From Patagioenas fasciata (lineage: Eukaryota; Chordata; Aves; Columbiformes; Columbidae), in the NCBI RefSeq assembly GCF_037038585.1, contig NC_092522.1, forward strand, positions 124,726,661-124,790,660: a DNA stretch of 64,000 nucleotides, in the 5' to 3' direction. Below, in pieces: positions 22,901 through 34,900 of the stretch (the first letter of the stretch is position 1; each line of letters begins with the position of its first letter). The notes beneath the pieces are model-generated. The model was not told where the DNA came from. It made no database searches and worked only from the letters and a program-made list of their open reading frames with translations. The translations under genes and the position numbers were made by a program.

Positions 22901-25900
22901 CCCTCGCAGCCGCGGTGATGTCCCTGCTCCGAGTGACGAGTGTCCAGCCCACCTCTTGGAGAGGGACATGGAGCTGTTACACCCCAGCTGCCCCCCAAAA
23001 AACAAGGGGGACGGGGAAACTGTGTCCCCGGTCCGTGTGCCAGCGTCCTTCACCCAGGGCCAGCAGCACGGAGCGGGGATGCTCCACCTGCCTCTTGTGC
23101 TGCTTCCCACCCTGCTCACGGAAAAGGGGGAAAATTCCCCAAAAGCCTCCATGGAAAGCACGTATGTGTGCAAACACCCACAGAAATGTGTGTGTCTGTG
23201 CAAACACCCACGGAAATGTGTCTGTGCAAACACAGGCTTGCACACCCCAGGGTACTGCCTGGTAGGGCTGGGGTGTTGCAGGAAGCATCACCCCCCTGGA
23301 GATACCCCCAGACATGCTGGTGTCCCCAGCTTGACAACCTGGTACTTTTGGGAATGCAGCTGCCCCAGGCACCATTTTGGGCAGGTGTCCTGCGGCTTGC
23401 AACACCCCCCCGTGGAAATGGGTTAGAAAATGAGCAAACTGCTAAAAATACCGGGACCCACCTTGGAGCTGCGGAAACAGGATGTTTTCAGCAACACAGC
23501 CGGAGCGGTTTCAACACAACCTGCTTTTAATATCCTCTCTCACAAGCCTGGCAGCAGTTTTCTGGCTCCTGGGGACGCACACGCTCTGTCTCCCCCTGCA
23601 CTCCCCCCCCCCCCAAAAAAAGGCACCTAGCCCGAATTTAGGAATCTGATCTCGCCTCCTTTTTGCAAGGTCTGGGTTGAATCCCAGCCACCCGCATGCA
23701 CAGACCTGCACTGTGGTGTTTGAACCCCAATCCTCACCTGGCCCCGTGCCCGGGAAGCCCAGGCAGGGCTCGTTAGGATGTGGCTAATAAGCCAAGCACC
23801 TTCATGTGAGCATCTGAACTGTGCACATGGGTAGATATCCAAGCTGCATCCTATCTCCATGCTTCAAGGGTCAGTTCTGGGACCTGTGCTATTCAATATG
23901 TTCATCAATGACTTGGATGAGGGACTGGAGTGACTGTCAGCAAGTTTGCTGGTGACACCAAGATGGGAGGAGTGGGTGACACTGGAAGCTGTGCTGCCAT
24001 CAGAGACCTGGACAGGCTGGAGAGTTGGGCGGGGAAAATGTAATGAAATAGAACAAGGACAAGTGGTAGAGTCTTGAATGTGGGCAGGAACAACCCCAGG
24101 TTCCAGTGTAAGCTGGGGAATGAGCTATTAGAGAGCAGTGTAGGGGAAAGGGAGCTGGGGGTCCTGGGGACAGCAGGGTGAGCATGAGCCAGCACTCGGC
24201 CCTTGTGGCCAGGAAGGCCAATGGTACCTGGGGTGGGTTAGAAGGGGGTGGTCAGTAGGTCAGAGAGGTTCTCCTGCCCCTCTGCTCTGCCCTGGGGAGA
24301 CCACACCTGGAATCTTGTGTCCAGTTGTGGCCCCTCAGCTCCAGAAGGACAGGGAACTGCTGCAGAGAGTCCAGCGCAGCCACCAAGATGCTGAAGGGAG
24401 TGGAGCATCTCCCGTGTGAGGAAAGGCTGAGGGAGCTGGGGCTCTGGAGCTGGAGAAGAGGAGACTGAGGGGGGACTCATTCATGGGGATCAATATGGAA
24501 AGGGGCAGTGTCAGGAGGATGGAGCCAGGCTCTTCTGGGTGACAACCAGTGATAGGACAAGGGGCAATGGGTGCAAACTGGAACACAGGAGGTTCCAGTG
24601 AAAGATGAGAAGAAACTTGTTTGGGGTGAGGGTGTCAGAGCCTGGCCCAGGCTGCCCAGGGAGGTTGTGGAGTCTCCTTCTCTGCAGACATTCAAACCCG
24701 CCTGGACACCTTCCTGTGGAACCTCAGCTGGGTGTTCCTGCTCCATGGGGGGATTGCACTGGATGAGCTTTCCAGGTCCCTTCTAACCCTTGACATTCTG
24801 GGATTCTGTGAGAGCATGAGGCTCCCCCCAAATTTCCAGGTTCCCCCTCCAAACCCCGTCTCAGTGCTCTGGGAGCTGGTGCAAACCAGGAGGGGTTTGG
24901 GGTTGGGATGGCCAGGAGCTCTGTCCCATTGGGGATGCAGAGGTGGGGGATGAAGGGTGATCCTGAGCTGGGGTGAGATAGAACAAAGGGTGATGGTTTT
25001 AAACTAAAGGAGGGAGATTCAGGCCGGACATGATGCAGAAATTGTTTGTGCTGAGGGTGGTGAGAGCCTGGCCCAGGTTGGGCAGAGAGGTGGTGGATGA
25101 ACCATCCCTGGAGACATCCCAGGCCAGGCTGGACGGGGCTCTGAGCAACCTGAGCTGGTGAAGATGTCCCTGCTCATGGCAGGGGGGACTGGGGGAGCTG
25201 GGAAGGTCCCTTCAACCCAAACCATCCTGTGATTCTGTGATTCCTCCCTCCATCCCTCCCTGGGGAACAGCCCTGGCAGCCCCAGGATGCGGTACTTGGA
25301 TTTTGACAGCAAACCGCACCCCGAGCGGTGGAGCCCTTCCAAGCCGACCTGCTGGTCTTCATTATAGAGCGAGAAGGTTGAGCTCAGGCCCAGGAGCAGC
25401 GGCCAGAAGGGAAACCTGATTGTTAACGTTAAAATTAAAACCTCGGTGCGGGGAAGCAGCAGTTTTGCAGGTCTGTTTTGAGGCAAGCGAAGCGGATGCT
25501 TTTAGCAGCCAGTCCTCTGGCCAAAGGCAAACACAACTGGGCGAAGCTTTGTAGCACCCTGACCCACCTGGCAGAGCCCAGAGCCCAAAGCCAGAGCTGC
25601 TGGGAGCCTTTGCTGTAATTCTGAGCGAGGGGTCTCCTCCAGACCTTCAGCAACCAACCTCCTTCTCCAACCATGGGAAAAACTGTGGGGCCAAAGAGGA
25701 GCTGAGGGCTTCCACCTCCAAGCACCGAGGAACAGGGGGATGTCACAGAATCACAGCTTGATTGGGGTTGAAGGGACCCCTGTAGATCCCCCAGCCCAAC
25801 CCCTGCTCATGCAGGGTCACCCGAGCAGATCACACAGGTGGGTCCAGGCGGGTTTGAATGTCTCAGAGAAGGAGACTCCACAACGTCTATGGGCAGGGTT

Positions 25901-28900
25901 GCACCTCTCAGGAGGGTCCCCTCTCCATGGGGTGCTTTCTGATGCCTCCCCTTCCCCATCCCTTGCAGTCTCCAGACCCCAGACTTCCCCCGAGGACCTG
26001 AAGGTGCTGATGGGGAACGTCAACCGCCTCAACGAGAGCTTTCGGGACATGCAGCTGAAGCTGCTGCACCTGCCTCTGAAGGGGGATGTGCTGGATCACA
26101 TCTGGAGGCTCCAGGACCTCCTGCAGAACCACTCGGACTCCTTGTTCCTCATGACAGGGTCGCTGCAGAAGCTGGAAGGGCTTCTCTGGAGCCTGCAGAC
26201 CCAGGCCAGCCAAACCGACAGGGCCGTGTCCAACCTGTGGGACAGCCTGAGCCAGCAGGGCGACGCGGCCCAGCAGGAGATGTACAAGCTCTCGGTGGAA
26301 GGCAACAGCAGCCGGCTGCTGCTGCAGCACCACGACCACCTCCTGAGCCACCTGGGCAGCAGGATGGAGACCCTGAGCGACCAGGTGGCGGCCGTCAGCG
26401 GGGCGGTGGACACCATCAACAGGACCTTCTCCTACGACGTCAACGTCCACCGTACCCGCATCCAGGACCTGCAGGTGCTCATCAGCAACGCCACCGAGGA
26501 CGCCCGGCAGATGCGGCTCATCCACATCGCCATGGAGCAGCAGCTGAAGCACGAGCTGGCCATCCTCAACAACGTGACGGAGGACCTGCGGCTCAAGGAC
26601 TGGGAGCACTCCGTGGCGCTCAAGAACATCTCCGTGATACGGGGTAAGCTGAAAACCTCTCAGAAGCAGCTCCCTGGCTGCTGCATGAGGCTGTTGTGAG
26701 GATGGGAGTGTCCTCGGTGCTTCGGGTGGTGGTGGTGGGAATGGTCCCTGTGGCACGAGCATGTCCTGTGGGGATGTCTCAGGGTGTATCAAATCCATCA
26801 GACAACTCTGTTTAGGTGTCTGCAGCATCCAGGCATCTCCAGCACATAGAATCACCAAGCCACAGGATGGTTTGGGTTGAAGGGACCTTCAAAACTCATC
26901 CAGTGCCCCCCCTGCCATGAGCAGGGACATCTTCACCAGCTCAGGTTGCTCAGCCTGGCCTGGGATGTCTCCAGGAATGGTTCAGCCACCACCTCTCTGG
27001 CCAACCTGGGCCAGGCTCTCACCACTTTCATCGCGATGAAATAACCAACCCATCCCTGATCACTCTTGACCATTAACTCTAGTTTTGCTGAAGTCCTTTT
27101 TTGGGTATTTATATGGTTGTCTCCCTAACCCCCCCCTCAGTCTGCTAAGCATCTACTTCCTTTTTTCCTAACTATCTGCAAGGTCCAGCCATTTGTCACC
27201 TCGTTATCTCATGAGTGTAGCTGTATGGCCAGGGTTAACCATCTGCTTGGACATCTCTTCCATTCTAATCTCAGAAATGCTCAGATGAGGTTCTCAGGGA
27301 CACGGGGCAGTGCCAGGGTTGTGTTAAGGGTTGGACTCAATGATCCCAAGGGTCTCTTCCAACCAAAATGATTCTTGATTCTCTGAATTTGCTCTGTCCC
27401 TCACCCCACGCTCTCACCTGGCTGGAGCTCCTCGCTGCAGCAGCTTTTGGAGGCAGAAACCCAAGCAGGTCCAAAAGGTGCTGGGCAGATCTCACGGGAC
27501 ACATCCATAGCTGCTAAATATCTGATCGTGGCGGCTCGTTCAGTCCCGAACAAACTGGCAACAGGAGGGGAAACACCATGAGGAAACACAGAAGAGCCCA
27601 GTACAAGGTCCTGGGACAAAGCAAGAGGCTGGGGGGCAGTTGCTCCCCCACTTCTAAGCTGTTGGTTTGTACTTGTGGAGATGCTGTTACTTATTTCTGG
27701 TGTTTTCAGCTGAAAAAACAGATGGGGAAGGATAGGGCTGATGCCAAGACACTTGATCGCTGTGTCTACTTGCTGAGCCAGGAGGGGCAGATGTGGTTTG
27801 TAGTGCAACAGCTGCATCTCCCCATCCAGGCCAACACCACCCTTGGGTGCCTGCATCTCACTGAGGTCATTTCCTTGGTCATAGAATCGTTTCGGTTGGA
27901 AGAGACCCTCAAGAGCATCGAATCCAATCATTAACCCCTCCTGGCACTGCCCCATGTCCCTGAGAACCTCATGTCCGTCTGTCCAACCCTCCAGGGATGG
28001 TGACTCCAGCACTGCCCTGGGCAGCCTGTTCCAATGGTCCTCGATCTGTTCCTCAGGGGGTGTTGGCTCCTGATTCCTGGTTTGGGGCTGCTGGGGCCAC
28101 ATTGCACCCCCTGCTTGGACGTTTCCATAGCTGCCCACCCACCCCTGGTGCCCTCTCTCCCCTCCACTGCCATAGGGAGGACATCACCCTCTCTTGGATG
28201 AAGCCACCCAGGAGGGGACAGTCACAGAGCCCATGCGCCACGTTACTCCAATTAACACCAGCAGAAAGCCAAACAAATCCGCTCCCAACAGGCCAGCACC
28301 TGATTTATCAGCCGCTGCTCCGACACATTCCTGGCAGCCCCAGCTCCTCATCCCTCCTCCCTCCTGCCCCATCAGCATCCACGGACCTGGGGCTGGATCA
28401 TTTTAGGACCCTTGTGCCCCCCTATCTTCACCCTGGCTGCAGATCTCCTTGGGTGAACGTGCTGTGCTCCCGGCTGGATTCGCACCAGCAGAGCCGGTGC
28501 TGGGAGCTGCAGGGCTGCCTGCCGGGGGGCATTTTCCTTCCCCAAGACCTCAGCTGCCGCAGGCTCCGGCTTTTGAGGCCGTTTGCTGGTAATGGCAGCT
28601 CGGGGAGGTCTCCGGGCTCGTCTCCAGCAGCTGACCCTGCCAAGCAGCTCGCGTGTCTCCGGGAACGGCTCTGGGTCTTAAACGAGGGTGTCATGGGGAG
28701 GGAGGATGCTCGGGATCCGCTTGCACAACGCGCGGGCGGGACGCGCTGGCGGGTGTGCCGGGGCGAGGGCAGCGGTCCCGTCCGGCCGCCAGCGCCGTGC
28801 ACGTCATGCGAGCCCTCGCCCCGATGGCTGGGGAGGGATTTTCTCCTCCATGGATGCAGCCCAGCCATGTGCAGGCAGGAGGGTGCACGGGCTGCGGTTT

Positions 28901-31900
28901 TCGTCGCTGAGTGCAAAGCGCAGACGCGGTGGGGTGGGGACCAGCTTGGCACGGTGTCTGCAGTGCTGTCCCTCCCCGTGCTCCTCTGTCCTGCACCCCA
29001 CCCTGTGTCCCATCCCACCAGCTGTCCTTGGAATGGGACCATGTCTGCTCAGGGAGCTGCCAGGATGTCCATCAACCAGCAGAACATCTCCTCTCCGAAG
29101 CTGCGGCACCTGCCTCTGACACGGGAGGAGCCTGGAGGCTCCAGGATCTCCTGCAGAACCATTTGGACTCCTTGTTCCTCATGATGGAGCCACTGCAAGA
29201 GCTTCTCTGGAGCCTGCAGACCCAGGCCAGCCCAACCAAGAAGGCAGTGTCCAACCTGTGGGGCAGCTTGAGCCAGCAGACACCCCAAGGCAGTGTCTCC
29301 TGGAGATGTTCTGGTGGCTGATGGACCACAGGGCTCGCCGCTGTGGGAATAGCTGTGAAGGACGGGTGCCGAAAACCAGGAGCCAACAAACAGGATCAGC
29401 CCACCCCCAAGCTCCATTTCTAACTCCAGACATTGGGTAAAGTGAATGAGGGACAACTTCCCTGGCTCTTACAGAGCTGATGAGATTGTCCGTTGCCCAT
29501 GGTCACCATCCATGAAACCGGTCCCCTTCTTAGCCCCTCCATGCCATTGACCTCCATGGTGATCCATGGAATGGTTTTCTGAGGTGGTAGATGATGAGAT
29601 GATGAGATTGAGATGAGATGAGATTATGAGATAGATGAGATGAGATTGAGATGAGATGAGATTGAGATGAGATTGAGATGAGATTGAGATTGAGATGAGA
29701 TTGAGATGAGATGAGATTGAGATGAGATGAGATTGAGTTGAGATGAGATTGAGATGAGATTGAGATGAGATGAGATTGAGATGAGATTGAGATGAGATGA
29801 GATTGAGATGAGATGAGATTGAGATGAGATTGAGATGAGATTGAGATGAGATTGAGATGAGATGAGAATGAGATGAGGATGAGATGAGATTGAGATGAGA
29901 TGAGATTGAGATGAGATTGAGATGAGATTGAGATGAGATGAGATGAGATTGAGATGAGATGAGATGAGATTGAGATGAGATAGATGAGATGAGATTGAGA
30001 TGAGATGAGATGAGATTGAGATGAGATTGAGATGAGATAGATGAGATTGAGATGAGATGAGATGAGATTGAGATGAGATTGAGATGAGATGAGATGAGAT
30101 GAGATTGAGATGAGATGAGATGAGATTGAGATGAGATTGAGATGAGATTGAGATTGAGATGAGATGAGATTGAGATGAGATTGAGATGAGATGAGATGAG
30201 ATGAGATGAGATGAGATGAGATGAGATGAGATGAGATGATGAGATGGTGGCAGAGGATGGGGGGCTGCACTGTAGCAGCCCATTTTAAGGAGGAAGGGCA
30301 GCTCCAGCCCCTGTCCCACCAAGAGGTGCCCCAAGCAGGCAGGTCCCACGCCCCTTCCAGGGTTAACAGAACCAAGGTGGGACCTTAGCGTGGGTTATTT
30401 CCCCAGGTGTCCATAAAACCAGAGCAGATGGAAGTTGCTGGATCTGGAGGATAAAAGACATTTTGTGTCATTGGGATTTTGCTCTGGTGTCACTGGTGTG
30501 GGATTTTCCTTCAGAGAGAACAGCTGGGGCAAAGTCAAGGTGACAAAATGAGGGACCCTTCCCCGGTGGCTCGCACCACAGGTGTTTCCAGGGTTGCTTT
30601 TAGTTTTGCTCACAGTGGGAAAGCGTCTGTTTGGTTTAATTCGGTGGTTTTTGGCAGCCCAACCTTTGCTGTGACCACACTGGGGTGCAGCAGGGGAGGG
30701 AAGAACTTGACCCAAACCTGGGCAGGGTCATGCAGAGTTTCTATTGTCCATCCTGGGACCTTCGGGCAGGAGATGTGCGAGTAGAAAAACCCTATTGCCT
30801 CAACACTCACTGAAACCCATCAAAACCACTGTCAGGTCTATAAAGCCGTGGATCTCGGGCAGAATCTGCTTTCTGCAATGCCCTGTAGGCTGGAATTAAT
30901 GGTGCTGACATGTTTCAGTTCTTTATTTCTGCGTTCTAGACGTTCTAGATATAAGGAAGAAATTGTTTGTGCTGAGGGTGGTGAGAGCCTGGCCCAGGTT
31001 GGGCAGAGAGGTGGTGGCTGAACCATCCCTGGAGACATCCCAGGCCAGGCTGGACGGGGCTCTGAGCAACCTGAGCTGGTGAAGATGTCCCTGCTCATGG
31101 CAGGGGTGACACTTTAATGGTCCCTTCAACCCAAACCATTCTGATTCTATGGTTTAATGGCTGTTGCAGAGCCCTCCTTTAATGCCATGGGAACAAAAAC
31201 TATTTCGCCAGCCGTCCCCGAGTCTCCACACAGCGCACGCTTTGCCCCACGTCCTTCTGTGGACGTTGCTGGACCTTCTCCATCGTGGAGAACCCTCCCT
31301 GTCCCCGGGCAGGCAGCGTCCCTGCTGCTCGCGGTTCCTCTTCTTCCCACCCAAAAATGCCTCCTCGTCTACTCAGCTCTCCCGGGTGCCCATTGTTCTT
31401 TGCATCCTTTTGTTTTGCCAATGGAGAACAGGAGACGCATCCCCAGGGTTTGGGGTCCGTCCCCACGTCCCCTCAGTGCCCAGAGATGTGCATCACCTAG
31501 AGAAGAGGAAACCCAGGGCAAGAAATGGTGATATTTCCCCATAGTCCTCTCCAAACCCTTGGCCATCTCCAGCTGGGGATGTTTCCTGAGCTCGCTGTGG
31601 TTCGTCTGCTCAGGAACCCGCTCATTTCTGCAGAATATTTGCAGATCCTAATTACTCATTCGTTAGGATGGTTAAACATCCCCCCTTTTCCTCTCCTGAT
31701 CCTCTGCATTACCACATCTCCTGGAGCCCTGGCCGCTCGTTTGCTTTCCGCACCACTCTGAGATGATGGCTTAGGGGGTTTCTAGGAAAACAGCGTTTAA
31801 CAGTTTCCAATTATCACCCTGGCTCACTAGGACAAAGACCAAACGGCCCCTCCAGGCCTCTCTCTGCCCTATTTTCTATCATCCCATGAGTCTTTTTCTT

Positions 31901-34900
31901 CTTTTTTTCCCGTTCAAATTCTTCCTTCCAATTGATTTAGCTCATAATTGTTTTCAGCTTTGCAGACTTGGCCCTTTGCAGGCTGAGTGATACAACTCTA
32001 TTGCTGGGTTGGACTTTCTGCCCGCTCACCAGAGTTTACACCGCAAAACGATCACAGGTGGCCACTTTCTGATGAGCTCGGTGATGCAAATCCTCTCCTA
32101 AAGGGTATCTCAGTATATCTAAAATGCTTTTCCTTTTATTTTAATTTCTTCTTAACATTATATCGTTGGAGATGCCACAACTTTTGGTCAAAACGAAATT
32201 CCAGGAGGTTGGAATTTCCCGTAGACTCGAGGTGGAAGCGCTGGAGCTGCAAGGTGAAGATTTGTGGCACTTTGGTTGATGGAGTCATGGTTGGGCTTTA
32301 AAATCCACAGATGTGGAAGAAAGCTGCTGACTTGCTTCACTTTGCTCCTGTCTGCAGGGATCTGGGTTTATCAGAGGTCCCTGCACACCTGATAAACGAT
32401 AATTGCTGGTTAATGGGTGGGTGGATGTGCCCATGCATTTGCTGCAGGGCTGTGAAGCTCCAAACCCTCTTGTGTTTCAGGGCCACCAGGACCCAAAGGA
32501 GACCAAGGCAATGAAGGGATGGAAGGTGAACCTGGTCTTCCCGGCCTGCCCGGGCTGCGAGGTAAGGAACATCACACCCGGGGTGCCCAGAACCCCGCAG
32601 ACCTCCACCCAAAGCCCATAGAGTCAACGGGACACCTCCTGGTGGCTTCCCAACCTGTCCCTTGGGACCTCGCTGGCTACAGACAGGTCTTGAGGAACAA
32701 CAGGGTTAACTGCTGCCCCATCTCCTGCTGGACTGTCAGTCTTTGGGGTCAAAAAGTCTCTTTTATTGTGTAAATCTGCTTATAGATATCTCAGGGTGGG
32801 TGTCAGAGGATGGACCAGGCTCTGCTCAGTGATGCCCAAGTCTGGACTGGACCAGTGTGGACTGGATGATCTCCAGAGGTCCCTTCAACCCCAACTGGTC
32901 CATGATCGTGTGATTTCCCAGATGGGACCAGGGCAGCGAGAGCTTTAAGGGTCCATGACGTGCCAGTTGATGCCCCTCATTCAGCTCCAAGAATGCCAAG
33001 TTTTTTCCCCATCTCAATTTCAACCATTGTTTTTCGAGAGAGAAATTCAATTCAAATACAGCAGAAGACACCTCCACCCCAAAAAACAGGAGTCAGCTTG
33101 AGCCTGTTTCTGATTTTAAGCCAAACCTAGAAATACTGCCTTTGCATCCAAGAGCCAGGAGGGGCACAGAGGTGATGGAGGATCCCCTGTGGTGAGGACT
33201 TTCTGTCCCCAAGAGGCTCTTTGGAGGTGACAAGATGCATAGACGAGCTTCTCAGGGACATGGGTTAACAGTTGGACTCAATGATCTTAAAGGTCTTTTC
33301 CAACCCAAATGGTTCTGTGGGTCTATGATCTATCCCACCCAGGGCATGGACCTCCTCTCCATCTCCAACCCCGGTTCCACCTTGTCTCCTGAAGACCTGA
33401 CCTACGTAAGACTATGGTCTCAGAGTCAGGTTTAGCACCCTGGCCCTGTGCATTCAAGCTGCCGGCACTGAGCTGGGCTTAAAACCTCATGTTTTGGTAC
33501 CGCGGTGGGCAGCAGGACCAGCTGAGTGAGGCAGATCAGCTTGCAAAGCCGAGCTCTGGCAGAGCCCGCTCAGCGCTGGCTGCCCCTGCGCCTTGCACCG
33601 ACAGCTGCATTTTTCTGCGTTGACAGATTCATGGCTGTTTTTCTTGGGTGTAACAAGCATCAGAAATATATTGTCTGGCTTCTTTCCCCTTCTGCTTTTT
33701 TTGTTTTCTCTTTTTTTATTTCGTTAAGACAGAAGAACAAAACAAACTCCGGAGGGTTCACCTTCAGGAAGAGTTGCTGAAAGGGCCACTGTTTTTAGGT
33801 CTTTCTCCGTCTCATTTTCTCTGCCGCTTTTCGGATGTGGTCGCAGCAGGAGACCAGGTTCAGGTGCAGCGCAGCTCGTAAAACATCCCTGGCAAATCCC
33901 CTTTTGCACGATGAATCTACCATCCTCCTTTTCCCACCTTCTCCACCCAAACCCACAGGCGGGTCCTGCCGTGTCCCCCTGGCAGGGACGTGAAGCCTTG
34001 GCTGGATGCAGCAGGGAAAGAGTTAAGCCCAGCTCACATCTGCTGGAGCTGGTGCCCAAATTCCTCTTGGCAGCTTCTTTTTTTTCTCTTAAACCAGAGG
34101 AAAAGAGTGACTAAGCCTGGAAAAGCCCAGCCCAGGAGGAGTGGGAGGCTCAGTGCCAAGGGAAACTGGCGGTCCCTGCGCACGGGCAGGGGACACAACA
34201 TCGTGCCAGGCAGGACACTGAGCTCGGGTGCTGAATGAGCTTCATCTCAAGGGCTTCTCCCCCCGGAGCTTCAGACCCAGTCCCAGGCTTAGGCTCAAGC
34301 TGACTCTCTGCTCAAACAACATGGTGAGACCACCATGTGGTCCCACCAGAGCCCATCACCACCATGGGGTCTCTCCATCCACCTCCCCTCGCTGGCCCCA
34401 TGGGTGGAGGTCACCCCCGATGTGTCCCCTACGAAGGGAGCCCAAGCTCTCAGACCAAAGCCCCCATTTCCCACCTCCCGGAGGTTGGGGCGCTCAGATG
34501 AGGGGTTTTAATCCAACCCCTTCTCCAATAAATAGCAAACCCACCTGCTCCACATGCACGGATGGAAGGGACTCGCAGCTCGTGGTGGGCACATCATGTC
34601 TCCTTGGGGTCTCTGCCCCACCCTGGCTCCTCACTCTTCCTCCTTGGTGTCCAGCTTTGGAGCCCAGTTACCTTAAGCTGAGCTTTAAGGTGCTCCAATC
34701 ACCAGTCCATGTCTGGGTTAAATCCATCCTGTACCAAGGGGTGCAGAAAGAGAGGATGAGGTGGATTCCCAGGTGTTTCTGGATGGTCACCAAGTCCTGG
34801 CAAAGAACCAGAGACCACCTGCCATGTTTGCTGGTGAGCAGGATGCACGTGTGTGTGTGTGCACATCTGGTTTGTGTAGGTCTCAGCTACAACAAGGTCA

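Noticed and set aside
25908-26858. 316-codon minus-strand frame opposite the SCARA5 stalk exon
   Set aside because: Antisense shadow of a GC-rich coding exon; the plus strand carries the recognised protein.
29065-29290. A functional alternative SCARA5 exon
   Set aside because: Two indels shift the frame and no convincing donor follows; a relic is more likely.
29530-30375. 281-codon Ser/His/Leu/Ile frame
   Set aside because: Simple (ATGAG)n repeat.
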